Source of the DNA: Kineosporia corallincola
GTDB taxonomy: Bacteria; Actinomycetota; Actinomycetes; Actinomycetales; Kineosporiaceae
NCBI RefSeq assembly: GCF_018499875.1
Contig: NZ_JAHBAY010000002.1
Coordinates: forward strand, 186,001 to 250,000
DNA length: 64,000 nt
Direction of reading: 5' to 3'
Shown: in pieces, positions 1-8,596 of the stretch
Layout: each line of letters opens with the position of its first letter
Position numbering within the stretch: the stretch's first letter is position 1
Made by a program: the position numbers and the translations under genes
The notes under the pieces: model-generated
What the model was told of the DNA's origin: nothing
The model's input: the letters and a program-made list of their open reading frames with translations, nothing else
Databases searched by the model: none

Positions 1-1484
1 ACGACCGCCGGGATGCGGCCGAGCCACTCGGCGCGCACGTCGTGGTCGAAGAGCATGTACGGGTCGGGGGTGCCGGGGCTGAAGATGTCGGGGGCGTACT
101 CCTCCAGGCAGATCGGGGCCACGGGCCGGTAGGGCTCGCGTTTCTTCACCTGGTTCAGGGTGTCCTTCATCGCCGGGTCGGTGGCCGTGGCCACGATGCT
201 GCGCCCGCCCAGGGCCCGCGGGCCGAGCTCGGCGCGCCCGCTCAGGAGCACCACCGGCTCACCGCTCTCGTGCAGCTGCTGGGCGAGTTCCTTGATGGTG
301 CAAGGGGTTACGGTCCAGCCTGCGGCGGTGTACTGCTGCCGGACGCTCTCCGGCATCGCCGTCAGGGCGGGGCCCAGGCGCACGTTCCAGTCCAGTCTGC
401 GGGTGCCGTCCGTCAGGTACGCGGCGATGGCGGCGTTGCCCAGGGCCGAGCCGGCGTCGTTGGGGAAGGGCGGCACCCACAGCGAGGCCACGCCGGGCTC
501 GGCGCGCAGGCGGCTGTTCCACTTGATGTTCAGCGCGCAGCCACCGACGAAGGCCAGGTGCCAGGGGCCGGGTCCGAGGTGGCGGCGCAGGGCGGCGGAG
601 GTCCGGGTCACCAGATAGTCCTCGAGGAACTCGTGCACGGTGGCCAGCACGTCCTCGTCGCGGGCGGTGCCGCGGGCCTCCACCCGGGCGCGCAGTTCGG
701 CGAAGTAGTCGTGGAAGAAGCGGTGGGACGGCTCGGCCGTGCTGCCGATGCCCCTGATCTGCCGGCGGTAGGCCACGGCCCGTTCGCCGTCGCCGTCGAA
801 GTGCTCCAGGGTGAGCTCGGCGAGGTCCTGGTACACGCCCTCGTCGCGGCGGCCCAGCGCGATGTAGGCCATCAGCTTGCCGGCCACGGACAGGTCGTCG
901 TTGCTGGTGGACTGCTCGGCGCGGCGGTAGGGGCCGAAGTGGTGGGCGGCCATCGCGTAGCAGTGCCCGATCAGGTGGCCCACCGGGCCGAGCGGGCGCA
1001 CCCGGCCCTGCGCGTCGGCCGCGTACAGGCGGGGGAACAGGCCACCGTCCCAGACCAGCACGGCGCTCGCCTGGTCGGCGGGCAACGGTGAGGTGGCCAG
1101 CGCCGAGTACACGTGCCCGGCGATGTGCGGGTGGCTGGTGACCTCGAACGTGCGGCCCGCCAGGGTGAGCGGGTCACGCCGGGCGCCGGCCAGCAGATCG
1201 TCCTGGCCGTCCGGCTCGGCGTAGCCGTTGAGGGGCACGGTGGCGCCGTCCAGCTGCGCGGACGACGACTCCAGGCCGTCCCATCCGTCGACGACGACGG
1301 ATTCCACGTCGTGAATGGTGAATCCGTGATCGGCGAGCATCCGGATGATCAGTTCGCTGCTCGGCAGCGCGCTGTAGCGGGGGCGGTTGCCGAGTTTCTC
1401 CACCTCGGTGGAGAACAGCAGCTCCCCGTCCTGGACGGCGGCCACGCCACCGTCGTGGGTCAACTTCAGGCCGATCCTCAGCAT
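1..1484 (-). CDS. NodU/CmcH-family carbamoyltransferase (C-terminus cut by window edge)
   Basis: About 494 codons are visible and the C-terminus lies outside the window. Family enzymes transfer a carbamoyl group from carbamoyl phosphate, through a carbamoyl-adenylate, onto a hydroxyl of a secondary metabolite. The start of the protein (MLRIGLKLTHDGGVAAV) is the typical ASKHA-type N-terminus. Further along I read VWDGGLFPRLYA, the His-containing SHPHIAGHVYSAL, FVGGCALNIKWNSRL, and the YrdC-like-domain block GRAELGPRALGGRSIV followed by KKREPYRPVAPI. I start at ATG 1484 because GGAG lies about 10 nt upstream and the protein then matches the family start; an in-frame ATG at 1499 lacks a ribosome site. 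It is divergent from the ATP-grasp/MFS/acyltransferase operon, so a role in the same small-molecule pathway is likely but inferred. Confidence 0.9.
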   Translation of the reverse strand, partial: MLRIGLKLTHDGGVAAVQDGELLFSTEVEKLGNRPRYSALPSSELIIRMLADHGFTIHDVESVVVDGWDGLESSSAQLDGATVPLNGYAEPDGQDDLLAGARRDPLTLAGRTFEVTSHPHIAGHVYSALATSPLPADQASAVLVWDGGLFPRLYAADAQGRVRPLGPVGHLIGHCYAMAAHHFGPYRRAEQSTSNDDLSVAGKLMAYIALGRRDEGVYQDLAELTLEHFDGDGERAVAYRRQIRGIGSTAEPSHRFFHDYFAELRARVEARGTARDEDVLATVHEFLEDYLVTRTSAALRRHLGPGPWHLAFVGGCALNIKWNSRLRAEPGVASLWVPPFPNDAGSALGNAAIAAYLTDGTRRLDWNVRLGPALTAMPESVRQQYTAAGWTVTPCTIKELAQQLHESGEPVVLLSGRAELGPRALGGRSIVATATDPAMKDTLNQVKKREPYRPVAPICLEEYAPDIFSPGTPDPYMLFDHDVRAEWLGRIPAV

Positions 1485-1949
1485 GACCGTTGTCTCCATC
1501 GGTGATTGAGGCAGCTCAGACTCCTGCTGACGCGGGAAACGCTGCCCGAACGGGAAAACCCGGATGTCCGAAGCCGTACCCTTCTCGTTCTCCGGCCGCG
1601 ACGAGATCCGCACGCCAGACGAAGATCGTTGACGTGCGGCAGCTTTGACGCAGCCGGAAAGGAGAGGTGGGGGCCGGGCAGGGCCACCCGCCGATGACTG
1701 AACGGCGTCGCCCAGTGACACTAAGCTGTGAATGGACGTTGTGGCAACCGTTACGGACAATCGGGCAGTTTCGACGGTAACCCGACGGGAATTCGTCGGG
1801 AAAAAGATGCGGCCCGGTTCCGCCGCACCAGTACGGTGATGGTGTGACCCGGAACGCGATCCGTCGTGCCACCGGTGGTTTCGTTGGTCCCGCAACGAAA
1901 TTCGGATTACCGTCAAGTCTGTGCAGGACTGCGCTAGGAGGCACATCCG
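1485..1949. promoter_or_regulatory. 465-bp divergent intergenic region
   Basis: This gap separates the carbamoyltransferase gene (leftward) from the ATP-grasp operon (rightward). It is less GC-rich than its neighbours and no reading frame in it looks coding, although several short open frames cross it. It holds a perfect dyad (listed separately) and a strong AGGAGG Shine-Dalgarno at 1936-1941, 8 nt before the ATP-grasp ATG. I infer back-to-back promoters and shared control of the two arms. Confidence 0.6.
1781..1800. promoter_or_regulatory. Perfect 7-bp inverted repeat, candidate operator
   Basis: The arms are CCCGACG and CGTCGGG around a 6-nt GGAATT spacer, followed by five A residues. It lies midway between two divergent genes and no T-tract follows it in either direction. 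A regulator binding site is therefore more likely than a terminator. The cognate regulator is unknown. Confidence 0.45.
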
Positions 1950-3284
1950 ATGCGGCGAAGGGCCGTCGTCTTCCTCACCGGCTTCGGTGTACTGGGACGC
2001 AACCACGACTACATCACCGACACCCGCCGCCGGGGCCTGGTGCCCCTGCTCGTCACCCCGGAGAGCTTCCGCGAGTCGGTCGCGGCGGCACGCGCCCACC
2101 CCGGCCACGTGGTGCACCGGATCGAGGAGATCCGTTTCGTGACGGGCCGTCTCGACTCGCCGGAGAGCTTCACCGGCGAGGTCGCGGCGGTGGTCTCGGC
2201 CTGGGAGCGTGATTACGAGTTCGTCGGGGTGTGCGCCGTTGGCGAGGTGCTGGTCGAGCAGGCCGGCCTGGTCGCCGACCGCTACGGCCTGCCCGGCCCC
2301 GGGCTGCGGGCCTCCCGGGTGTGCCGCAGCAAGGTGCTGCAACGCTGGTACCTGCCGCAGTACGCACCCGGTCACCAGGTCGTCCCGCCGGGGGCCCGGG
2401 CCGTGGCCCGGCTCGACGGTCTGCGGTATCCGGTGGTGGTGAAACCCGTTTCCCGGCACTCCAGCTCGGGTGTCGTCGAGGTGGCCGACCCGGCGGCGTG
2501 CCGCGAACTGCTGGCCGGCTACCCGGCGCACGAGACCCTGCTGGTCGAGGAGCGCGTGAGCGGGCCCGAGTTCTCGGTCGAGGCCCTGGTGCAGAACGGC
2601 GAGGTGGTGTTCGCCTCCGCCACCGCCAAACGCACCACCGAGAGCACCGGCGGCGGCTTCACCGAGCTCGGCCACAGCCTGCCCTACCACGGGGAGCACG
2701 AGAAGGTCCTGATCTCGGCCACCCACGACCTGCTCCAGGCCCTGGACTTCCGCGACGGCATGGCCCACGCCGAGTGGCGGGTGGCGCACGACGACGGCCG
2801 GCCGGTCCTGATGGAGGTCGCGGCCCGCACCCCCGGAGACGCCCTGCTACTGCTCTACCGGCTGGCCACCGGGCGCTCGATGGAGGAGGCGGTCCTGCGG
2901 ATCAGCCTGGGCGAGCCCGCGGACTACCCGCTGCCGCGGCGCAGCGCCCGGCAGGTCTACGTCGAGCACCCGGCCGGGGCGGTCCTGCGCGACGTCACCT
3001 ACGACGGCCCGGCCGATGAGCCGGTGCGGCAGCCGGTCTGGCTGGCCGACGCCGGGGGCCAGTGGCCGCAGCTGCCGGCCGCCTCGGGTCTGCGGGCGGT
3101 GTTCGTGCTGGTCGGGCGCGGCACCACGCTGCGGGCGATCGGCAGCAGCGACGACCGCGCCGTCACCTTCGTCGTCGACGGTGCCGACGAGGCCGAGCTC
3201 GACGCCCACGAGGCCGCCGTCACCGCCGGCCTGCACGTCGGCTACCAGCCCGCCGGTTCCCCCGAGGCGGTCGGCGCCCCGTGA
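1950..3284 (+). CDS. ATP-grasp ligase
   Basis: A 444-aa protein with the ATP-grasp layout. An N-terminal alpha/beta region is followed by the small ATP-binding subdomain (YPVVVKPVSRHSSSGVVEV, about residues 160-178), then EERVSGPEFSVEALV and the metal-binding strand VLMEVAARTPGD (about 290-301). ATP-grasp enzymes of this type join a carboxylate to an amine through an acylphosphate, often making dipeptides or amino-acid amides. The C-terminal 130 residues resemble the extra lid domain of such ligases. AGGAGG lies 8 nt before the ATG. The stop overlaps the start of the next gene (GTGA), so the two are translationally coupled. The substrates cannot be told from sequence. Confidence 0.88.
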   Translation: MRRRAVVFLTGFGVLGRNHDYITDTRRRGLVPLLVTPESFRESVAAARAHPGHVVHRIEEIRFVTGRLDSPESFTGEVAAVVSAWERDYEFVGVCAVGEVLVEQAGLVADRYGLPGPGLRASRVCRSKVLQRWYLPQYAPGHQVVPPGARAVARLDGLRYPVVVKPVSRHSSSGVVEVADPAACRELLAGYPAHETLLVEERVSGPEFSVEALVQNGEVVFASATAKRTTESTGGGFTELGHSLPYHGEHEKVLISATHDLLQALDFRDGMAHAEWRVAHDDGRPVLMEVAARTPGDALLLLYRLATGRSMEEAVLRISLGEPADYPLPRRSARQVYVEHPAGAVLRDVTYDGPADEPVRQPVWLADAGGQWPQLPAASGLRAVFVLVGRGTTLRAIGSSDDRAVTFVVDGADEAELDAHEAAVTAGLHVGYQPAGSPEAVGAP

Positions 3285-4519
3285 GAACCGGCGTCCTGCT
3301 GCGGATCTGGGCCGGTGACACCGGGGCACGCACCGGTTTCCAGATCTTCCAGTTCCTCCTGCCGGTGGTGGCCGTCACCTCCACCACCGCCACCGCGACC
3401 GAGGTGGGGCTGCTGGGCGCCGTGCAGTTCCTGCCGGTCGTGTTGTTCTCCCTGGCCGCGGGCAGCCTGGTGACCCGCTTCGACGCCATGCTCCTGCTGC
3501 TGGTCAGCAATGTGCTGCGGCTGGCGGCGGTCGGCTACCTGACCGTGGCCGCGCTGGCCGGATCGCTCGGGCTGGGCGACCTCATGCTGGCCGGGTTCGT
3601 CGTGGGCACCGCCACCATCGTCTACGACGTCACGTTCCAGTCCACGGTGCCCCGGGTCGTCGGCCCGCAGTCCCTCCAGAGGGTCAACGGCCTCTTGCAG
3701 GGCAGCATCTCGGTGGTGCAGATGGGGGCGCCGGCCCTGGCCGGGTTCCTCGTCGCCGGGCTCGGCGGAGCCGGTTCGTTCGCCGTCCTCACCGGTGTCT
3801 TCTTTCTGGTGGCGGCTGGTTTCGCCACCCGGACGGTGAACACCGGCGGCATCGTGACCACCCCGGTGTCGGTCGTCGAGGGCCTGAGATACACCTGGCG
3901 CGACCGGTACGTGCGGGCGATCTGCACGCAGTCGGCCGTCTTCAACCTGCACGAGCAGGCCTTCATGACGGTGTTTCTGGTGTACGGGCTGCGCGAGGTG
4001 GGCCTGGGCAGCGGCGCGATCGGGTTCGCCGTCGGCGCGTCCAGCCTCGGCTCCCTGCTGGGTGCCCTGGTGGCCGGCCGCCTGGCCCGGGTGTTCCACT
4101 TCGGCCGGGTGGTGTCGTTCTCGCTGCCGGCCGCGGCCCTCGCCCTGCTGCTGGCCTCGCTGCTGCCGGCCGGGTACGTGCTGCCCGCCTTCGCCGTCGC
4201 CCTGGCGGTCAACGGGTTCGCCCTCGGCCTCTACAACGTCAATGCCGTGTCGCTGCGCCAGATCACGCCCCCGCCCGAGTTCCTCGGTCCGGTGACGGCG
4301 GCCTACCGCATGCTGTCGTTCGGCACCATCCCGCTGGGCGCGCTGATCGGGGGCATCCTGCTGGACCTGGTGCCCGGCCGGGTCGCCCTCACCGTCGTGG
4401 CCGTCTCCCTGCTCGTGCTGACCTGCCAGATCTTCGCCACCCCGGTGAGGTCGCTGGCGTTACTGCCCTCGCCGGCGGTCCCGCCCGGCGAGCCGATGAC
4501 GGAGGCCGTCGATGGCTGA
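3281..4519 (+). CDS. MFS transporter (MFS_3/EntS-like exporter)
   Basis: 412 aa starting at GTG 3281, which overlaps the ATP-grasp stop. It has about 11-12 hydrophobic segments in two halves. The N-terminal block LRIWAGDTGARTGFQIFQF and the loop after TM2 (GSLVTRFD) resemble the siderophore/macrolide efflux branch of the major facilitator superfamily. Longer in-frame extensions exist but would run deep into the ATP-grasp gene. Its place between a ligase and an acyltransferase suggests export of, or self-resistance to, the product of this locus; the direction of transport is inferred. Confidence 0.88.
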   Translation: MRTGVLLRIWAGDTGARTGFQIFQFLLPVVAVTSTTATATEVGLLGAVQFLPVVLFSLAAGSLVTRFDAMLLLLVSNVLRLAAVGYLTVAALAGSLGLGDLMLAGFVVGTATIVYDVTFQSTVPRVVGPQSLQRVNGLLQGSISVVQMGAPALAGFLVAGLGGAGSFAVLTGVFFLVAAGFATRTVNTGGIVTTPVSVVEGLRYTWRDRYVRAICTQSAVFNLHEQAFMTVFLVYGLREVGLGSGAIGFAVGASSLGSLLGALVAGRLARVFHFGRVVSFSLPAAALALLLASLLPAGYVLPAFAVALAVNGFALGLYNVNAVSLRQITPPPEFLGPVTAAYRMLSFGTIPLGALIGGILLDLVPGRVALTVVAVSLLVLTCQIFATPVRSLALLPSPAVPPGEPMTEAVDG

Positions 4520-5774
4520 GGTCCACTGGTTTCCCTCCGTCGCACAGGTCCCCGAGCGGTGGTGGGACGACGACGCGGCCGTGCCGATCGACCGGCGCAG
4601 GCGCTTCCGCCGGTTCCGGGACGTCGTCGAGGGCGAGCACACCTTCGTGCTCTCCGTCGGGTCGCCGGGCGATCCGGTGATCACCTGCGGCCACGTCAGC
4701 TCGCCGGCCTCGGGGCTGTTCAGCGACCCGTGGAAGCTCTGGAGCAGCGACCAGTTCCTGCGCCTGGACGGCGTCGCGCCGGACGAGGCGGCGGCGATCA
4801 CCGCCCACCGCGACGCGCTGCTGGCCCGCCTGACCGGTGGCGACGCCGGCGTCGTCGCCGGGGGAGCGGGTGTCCTGCACGAGCGGCTGGGTGGCGCTCT
4901 CGTGGTGCGCGGCCTGGACTCCAGCGAGGTGCTGCACGCCGGTGGTGCGCCGGCGTCCTCCACGGAGGCCGCCACGACGCTGCGCGAACTCCAGCGCAGA
5001 GCCTCGGACAGCGACCTCGGGGTGGCTTTTCCGTATGTCGACCGCGCCGACGCCGGGCTGCTCGCCGCCCTGTCCGAGACCGGCTTCGGGCTGGGCTCGG
5101 TGACGGCCACCAACATCTTCGACCTGCCGCCGCGCGACTCCTTCGACGATCTGCTGGGCCCGTTGCCCGGCCGGGTCCGTTACCGGTTCCGTAAGGAGTG
5201 GAAGGACTTTCACGCCCAGGGCCTGACCCTGGAGGAACTCGGCATGGAAGAGCACGTGCACGACGTGGTCGCGCTGGAGACCGGCAACCGGGTCAAGCAC
5301 GGCGGCACCGCCGACCAGCAGCGGCTGATCGGCGTGCGCCTGGCCATGGCCCGCCTGCTCGGCGGCAATCTGCGGGTCAAGGGCGTGCGCGACGACCGGG
5401 GCGAGCTGATCGCGTGCAGCATCGACCTGGTCGACGCGGACCGGCACCTCGGCATGGTGTTCGGCCAGCACGAGACCCGCAGCAGCGAGCTGGTCTACCC
5501 CACGCTGGTGTACGCCTGGCCGCTGCGGCAGGCCGTCGCGGCGGGGGCGACGCAGGTGCGCATGGGATTCGAGGCGTTCGCTCCCAAGACGTTGCGCGGA
5601 AGCCGTCTGGAACGGCGGGTCTTCGCGTTCTGGCACCCCCGGCCGGCCGTGCGTGCGGCCGCCGGCGAACTGCTGTCGTTGCTGGACGAGCGGCTGTCGC
5701 GGGGTGTCCTGGACGGTGCCCGCACCACCGAGAGCGCGGGCCGGCACTGGTCCTTCGCCGGTGCGAAGGCCTGA
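4512..5774 (+). CDS. FemAB/GNAT-like acyltransferase
   Basis: A 420-aa protein whose start overlaps the MFS stop by 8 nt. The C-terminal half has features of the large GNAT-fold acyltransferases (Acetyltransf_6/FemAB-like): RVRYRFRKEWKDF near residue 220, MVFGQHETRSSELVYPTLVYAWPLRQAVAAGA near 315-345, then MGFEAFAPKTLRGSRLERR. The N-terminal half probably forms a second, degenerate GNAT domain. Such enzymes move acyl or aminoacyl groups onto amines. As the last gene of a ligase/exporter operon it may tailor the same metabolite. The acyl donor and acceptor are unknown. Confidence 0.75.
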   Translation: MAEVHWFPSVAQVPERWWDDDAAVPIDRRRRFRRFRDVVEGEHTFVLSVGSPGDPVITCGHVSSPASGLFSDPWKLWSSDQFLRLDGVAPDEAAAITAHRDALLARLTGGDAGVVAGGAGVLHERLGGALVVRGLDSSEVLHAGGAPASSTEAATTLRELQRRASDSDLGVAFPYVDRADAGLLAALSETGFGLGSVTATNIFDLPPRDSFDDLLGPLPGRVRYRFRKEWKDFHAQGLTLEELGMEEHVHDVVALETGNRVKHGGTADQQRLIGVRLAMARLLGGNLRVKGVRDDRGELIACSIDLVDADRHLGMVFGQHETRSSELVYPTLVYAWPLRQAVAAGATQVRMGFEAFAPKTLRGSRLERRVFAFWHPRPAVRAAAGELLSLLDERLSRGVLDGARTTESAGRHWSFAGAKA

Positions 5775-5791
5775 GAACGGATCAGCTGCGG

Positions 5792-6835
5792 TCAGATCCG
5801 GGGGTCGAGCAGCACCTTGGCGTGCTCGGTACGACCGGAGTCCAGCTCGTCGAGCATCGCGGACAGCTGACCCAGGCCGATCGTGCCGGTGTGCAGGTCC
5901 GAGACCCGCACCGAGCCGTCGGCGATGGCGCGCTGGGCGCCCAGGAAATCGTCCCTGGTGTAGGCCAGCGACCCGATCACGGTGAGTTCACGGATCTGCC
6001 AGTCGCCGTAGCTGACGGTGGAGTCGGTCATCGGGAACCCGAGCAGCGACAGCGTCCCGCCCCGGCGTACCAGTTCGGCGGAGGGCTGGAGAAGCGCTGC
6101 CGCACCGGTGCATTCGTACAGGACGTCGGCGCCCAGGCCGTCCGTCAGCTCCAGCACGTGTGCCCTCGCCGCCTCACCGGGGGCGATGACGTCGGTGAAC
6201 CCGAGCTTGGTGGCGGCCTGGCGGCGCTGCTCGTTGGGCTCGATCACCAGCACGTGCCCGGCCCCGGCGTGCCGGGCGTGCTGGGCGGCCAGCAGCCCGA
6301 TCGGCCCGGCGCCCTGCACCACGACGATCGCGCCGAGCGGCTGGTGGGTGCGGCGCACCGCGTGGAAGGTGACGGCGGTGGGCTCGACCAGCGCGGCCTC
6401 GATGTCGCTGAGGCCCTCCAGCACCGGCATCACCCGGCGGGCGGAGACCACCATCGACTGGGCGAACGCGCCGTGCGCCGGTGAGCCCGGGGCCACGCCG
6501 TTGGCCTCGGCGAAGGCCAGGTCGCAGTGGCCGGGGTGGCCGGCCTGGCACTGGGCGCAGACCCCGCACGCCGCACCGACGCTCGCGATCACCCGGGTGC
6601 CCACGGGCAGGCCGGTGACGTCGTCGGCGGTGGCCGCGATCACGCCGGTCCACTCGTGGCCGAACACCGAGGCCGGGATCTGCCCGCCGCTGGTGTAGTT
6701 GTGCGTGTCGGTGGCGCAGATCCCGCAGTAGGTGATGCTCACCTCGACCATGCCCGGATCCAGCGCGGCGGGCGCCTCCTCCTGGCGGATCGTGAGACTG
6801 GAGACACCGTTGACCTGGGCGAACGAGGTAGTCAC
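5792..6835 (-). CDS. Zinc-dependent medium-chain alcohol dehydrogenase
   Basis: 347 aa. The catalytic-zinc ligands sit in CGICATDTH and GHEWTGVI, and the structural-zinc Cys cluster is CGVCAQCQAGHPGHC. The NAD(P) Rossmann motif is VVVQGAGPIGLLAAQHA. This matches the threonine/sorbitol dehydrogenase branch of the MDR superfamily. The frame is open far upstream, but GTG 6835 (MTTSFAQVNGV) gives the usual family N-terminus; no clear Shine-Dalgarno precedes it. It converges on the acyltransferase gene (17-bp gap) and lies downstream of the TetR gene on the same strand, 83 bp away. Confidence 0.88.
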   Translation of the reverse strand: MTTSFAQVNGVSSLTIRQEEAPAALDPGMVEVSITYCGICATDTHNYTSGGQIPASVFGHEWTGVIAATADDVTGLPVGTRVIASVGAACGVCAQCQAGHPGHCDLAFAEANGVAPGSPAHGAFAQSMVVSARRVMPVLEGLSDIEAALVEPTAVTFHAVRRTHQPLGAIVVVQGAGPIGLLAAQHARHAGAGHVLVIEPNEQRRQAATKLGFTDVIAPGEAARAHVLELTDGLGADVLYECTGAAALLQPSAELVRRGGTLSLLGFPMTDSTVSYGDWQIRELTVIGSLAYTRDDFLGAQRAIADGSVRVSDLHTGTIGLGQLSAMLDELDSGRTEHAKVLLDPRI

Positions 6836-6918
6836 GATCGCAGCATATGCCTGCGCCCGGCATTTGTGCGACAGGTGTCGATTTACCCCCGACCTGCTGC
6901 CGGCCTGATGTGGGGGGC

Positions 6919-7536
6919 TCACATCGTGATCGCGGCCTCCACCTCGCGCTCGAACAACCGCGCCGGGTCCAGGTCGAGATAGGTGAGCGAGCCGGTCAGC
7001 TCCAGGCTGAGCACGCCGTGCATGCGCGTCCACATCACGACGGCCCGCTCCAGGGGGGTGTCCTCCTGCCGGGCGGTGCGGGTGGTGCGGGTGGGCAGCT
7101 CGGCGACGACGGCCGCGATGAGCTCCAGCGAGTGCAGGGCGGTTTCGGTGGTGTCGGCCGGGGCCCGGTAGCCCGGCACCGGCGTGCCGAAAAGCAGCAG
7201 GTAGCGCTGTGGTTCGGCGAGGGCCCAGTCGCGGAAGGCCGCCGCCATGGTGTGCAGGCGCCGGGCCGGCGGTAGTGAGGCGCCGTCCTCGGTGGTCCGG
7301 GTGAGGGTCTGGGCCAGGTCGGTGTAGCCGTCGCGGATCAGGGCGGTGAGCAGGGCGTCGCGGCCGGCGAAGTAGCGGTAGAGGGCCGGGCCGCTCATGC
7401 CCATCTGCCGGGCGATCGCGTTCAGGGAGATGCCGGTGGTCCCGGACTCGGCGAGCTGCCGCATGGCCAGCTGCTTGATCTCGTCGATCGCCTCGCGGCG
7501 GTGGCGCTCGCGTCGTCCGCCCGCCGCGGCTGGCAT
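6919..7536 (-). CDS. TetR/AcrR-family transcriptional regulator
   Basis: 205 aa. An N-terminal helix-turn-helix of TetR type (residues about 15-60, with TTGISLNAIARQMGMSGPALYRYFAGRDAL) is followed by an all-helical ligand-binding domain of the WHG/TetR_C type (block WALAEPQRYLLLFGTPVPGY). A GAGGGAG ribosome site precedes the ATG. It is divergent from the epimerase gene, with a 12-bp-arm dyad between them, so it probably represses itself and the epimerase, and possibly the alcohol dehydrogenase downstream. The inducer is unknown. Confidence 0.92.
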   Translation of the reverse strand: MPAAAGGRRERHRREAIDEIKQLAMRQLAESGTTGISLNAIARQMGMSGPALYRYFAGRDALLTALIRDGYTDLAQTLTRTTEDGASLPPARRLHTMAAAFRDWALAEPQRYLLLFGTPVPGYRAPADTTETALHSLELIAAVVAELPTRTTRTARQEDTPLERAVVMWTRMHGVLSLELTGSLTYLDLDPARLFEREVEAAITM

Positions 7537-7585
7537 CGGTCTCCCTCGGAAGTTCGCCCTTCGTGTGCCGGGCCATCGTATCTTT

Positions 7586-7619
7586 GTTATACCCTCTAAC
7601 TAATGCGAGAGGTCGTAAC
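7586..7619. promoter_or_regulatory. Candidate TetR operator (interrupted dyad)
   Basis: The arms GTTATACCCTCT (7586-7597) and AGAGGTCGTAAC (7608-7619) are inverted repeats with 9 of 12 positions matching, separated by 10 bp. The site lies in the 97-bp gap between the divergent TetR and epimerase genes, in a local AT-rich patch where both promoters would be expected. Binding here would block both directions. Confidence 0.65.
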
Positions 7620-7633
7620 CGAGGAGGCTCGTC

Positions 7634-8563
7634 GTGAGTGATCATGTGGTGGTGCTGGGGGCCGGGAGTGGGCTGGGGGCCGTGATCGCCCGGCGCCTGG
7701 TCGCGGAGGGGCGCCGGGTGACGGGGGTGACCCGTTCCGGCAGAGGGGTTCCCGGCGGGGTCGTGAGCCGCCGGGCCGACGTGCTGGACCGGGCGTCCCT
7801 CGTCGAGGTCTGCGAGGGGGCCTCCGTGGTCCACCTGGCCACGAACGTCCCCTACCCGGACTGGGCCGCCCGGTTCCCGGTGATGGTCGACAATGCGATC
7901 GCCGCCGCCGAGAGGTCGGGTGCGAAACTGGTTTTCGCCGACAACCTGTACGCCTACGGCCCGGTCGACGGGGTGATCACCGAAGCCACCCCCGAGCGTC
8001 CGGCGGGCCCGAAGGAGAAGCTGCGCGCGCGGCTGCGGCAGACGTTGCTGGGGGCTCACGCGTCAGGACGGGCCCGGGTGACGATCGCGGGCATCAGCGA
8101 CTACTACGGCCCGGACGCGCACAACACGCTGCCGAACGAGCTGCTGCTGGCACCGCTGGTGCGCGGGCGCAACCCGGTCTGGTTCGGCCCGCGCGAGCTG
8201 CCGCACACCTTCGGGTACGCGCCCGACACGGCGCGCGCCCTGATCGTGCTGGGTGACGACGCCCGCGCCGACGGCCGGGTCTGGAACACACCCGCCGCCC
8301 CGACACTGCCGGTCTCGCGGTTCGCGGCACTCGCGGGGCAGGTGGCCGGGCGTGAGCGCCGGCTGCTGCGGATGCCGGCCGCCACCGTCACCCTGATGTC
8401 CCTGTTCGACCGGCGCCTGCGGGGTTACGGCGAGCTGAACCATCAGCGCACCCGGCCGTGGGTCGTCGACCACTCGGCCTTCGAGCAGGCCTTCGGGCCC
8501 TTCCGGGTGACCGGGCACGAGGAGGCACTGCACGACACGATCGGGTGGTACCGGGCCCGGTAG
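7634..8563 (+). CDS. NAD-dependent epimerase/dehydratase-type SDR protein
   Basis: 309 aa, GTG start with GAGGAGG 6-7 nt upstream. The N-terminal Rossmann motif is VVLGAGSGLGAVIARRL. The active-site region reads FADNLYAYGPVDG; the usual YxxxK lysine is not in its standard position, which suggests an atypical (NmrA/epimerase-like) member. The C-terminal part includes RMPAATVTLMSLFDRRLRGY, seen in actinobacterial NAD-dependent epimerase-like proteins. Probably controlled by the divergent TetR regulator. The substrate is unknown. Confidence 0.85.
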   Translation: MSDHVVVLGAGSGLGAVIARRLVAEGRRVTGVTRSGRGVPGGVVSRRADVLDRASLVEVCEGASVVHLATNVPYPDWAARFPVMVDNAIAAAERSGAKLVFADNLYAYGPVDGVITEATPERPAGPKEKLRARLRQTLLGAHASGRARVTIAGISDYYGPDAHNTLPNELLLAPLVRGRNPVWFGPRELPHTFGYAPDTARALIVLGDDARADGRVWNTPAAPTLPVSRFAALAGQVAGRERRLLRMPAATVTLMSLFDRRLRGYGELNHQRTRPWVVDHSAFEQAFGPFRVTGHEEALHDTIGWYRAR

Positions 8564-8596
8564 AGGTTAGTCTGGGCCCGCGGTGAGGGGGCGAAC

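Noticed and set aside
42-1091. Plus-strand 349-aa open frame
   Set aside because: It is the antisense shadow of the carbamoyltransferase gene, which carries clear family motifs. The shadow is Gly/Val/Ala-rich with no motif.
1516-1944. 142-aa minus-strand frame in the first intergenic gap
   Set aside because: No ribosome site, mixed codon use, and it spans the palindrome and the promoter area of the ATP-grasp operon.
5792-8059. 755-aa minus-strand frame as one fused protein
   Set aside because: Only the last 347 residues look like a protein (zinc dehydrogenase). The upstream part runs through the TetR gene and the epimerase gene in the wrong frame.
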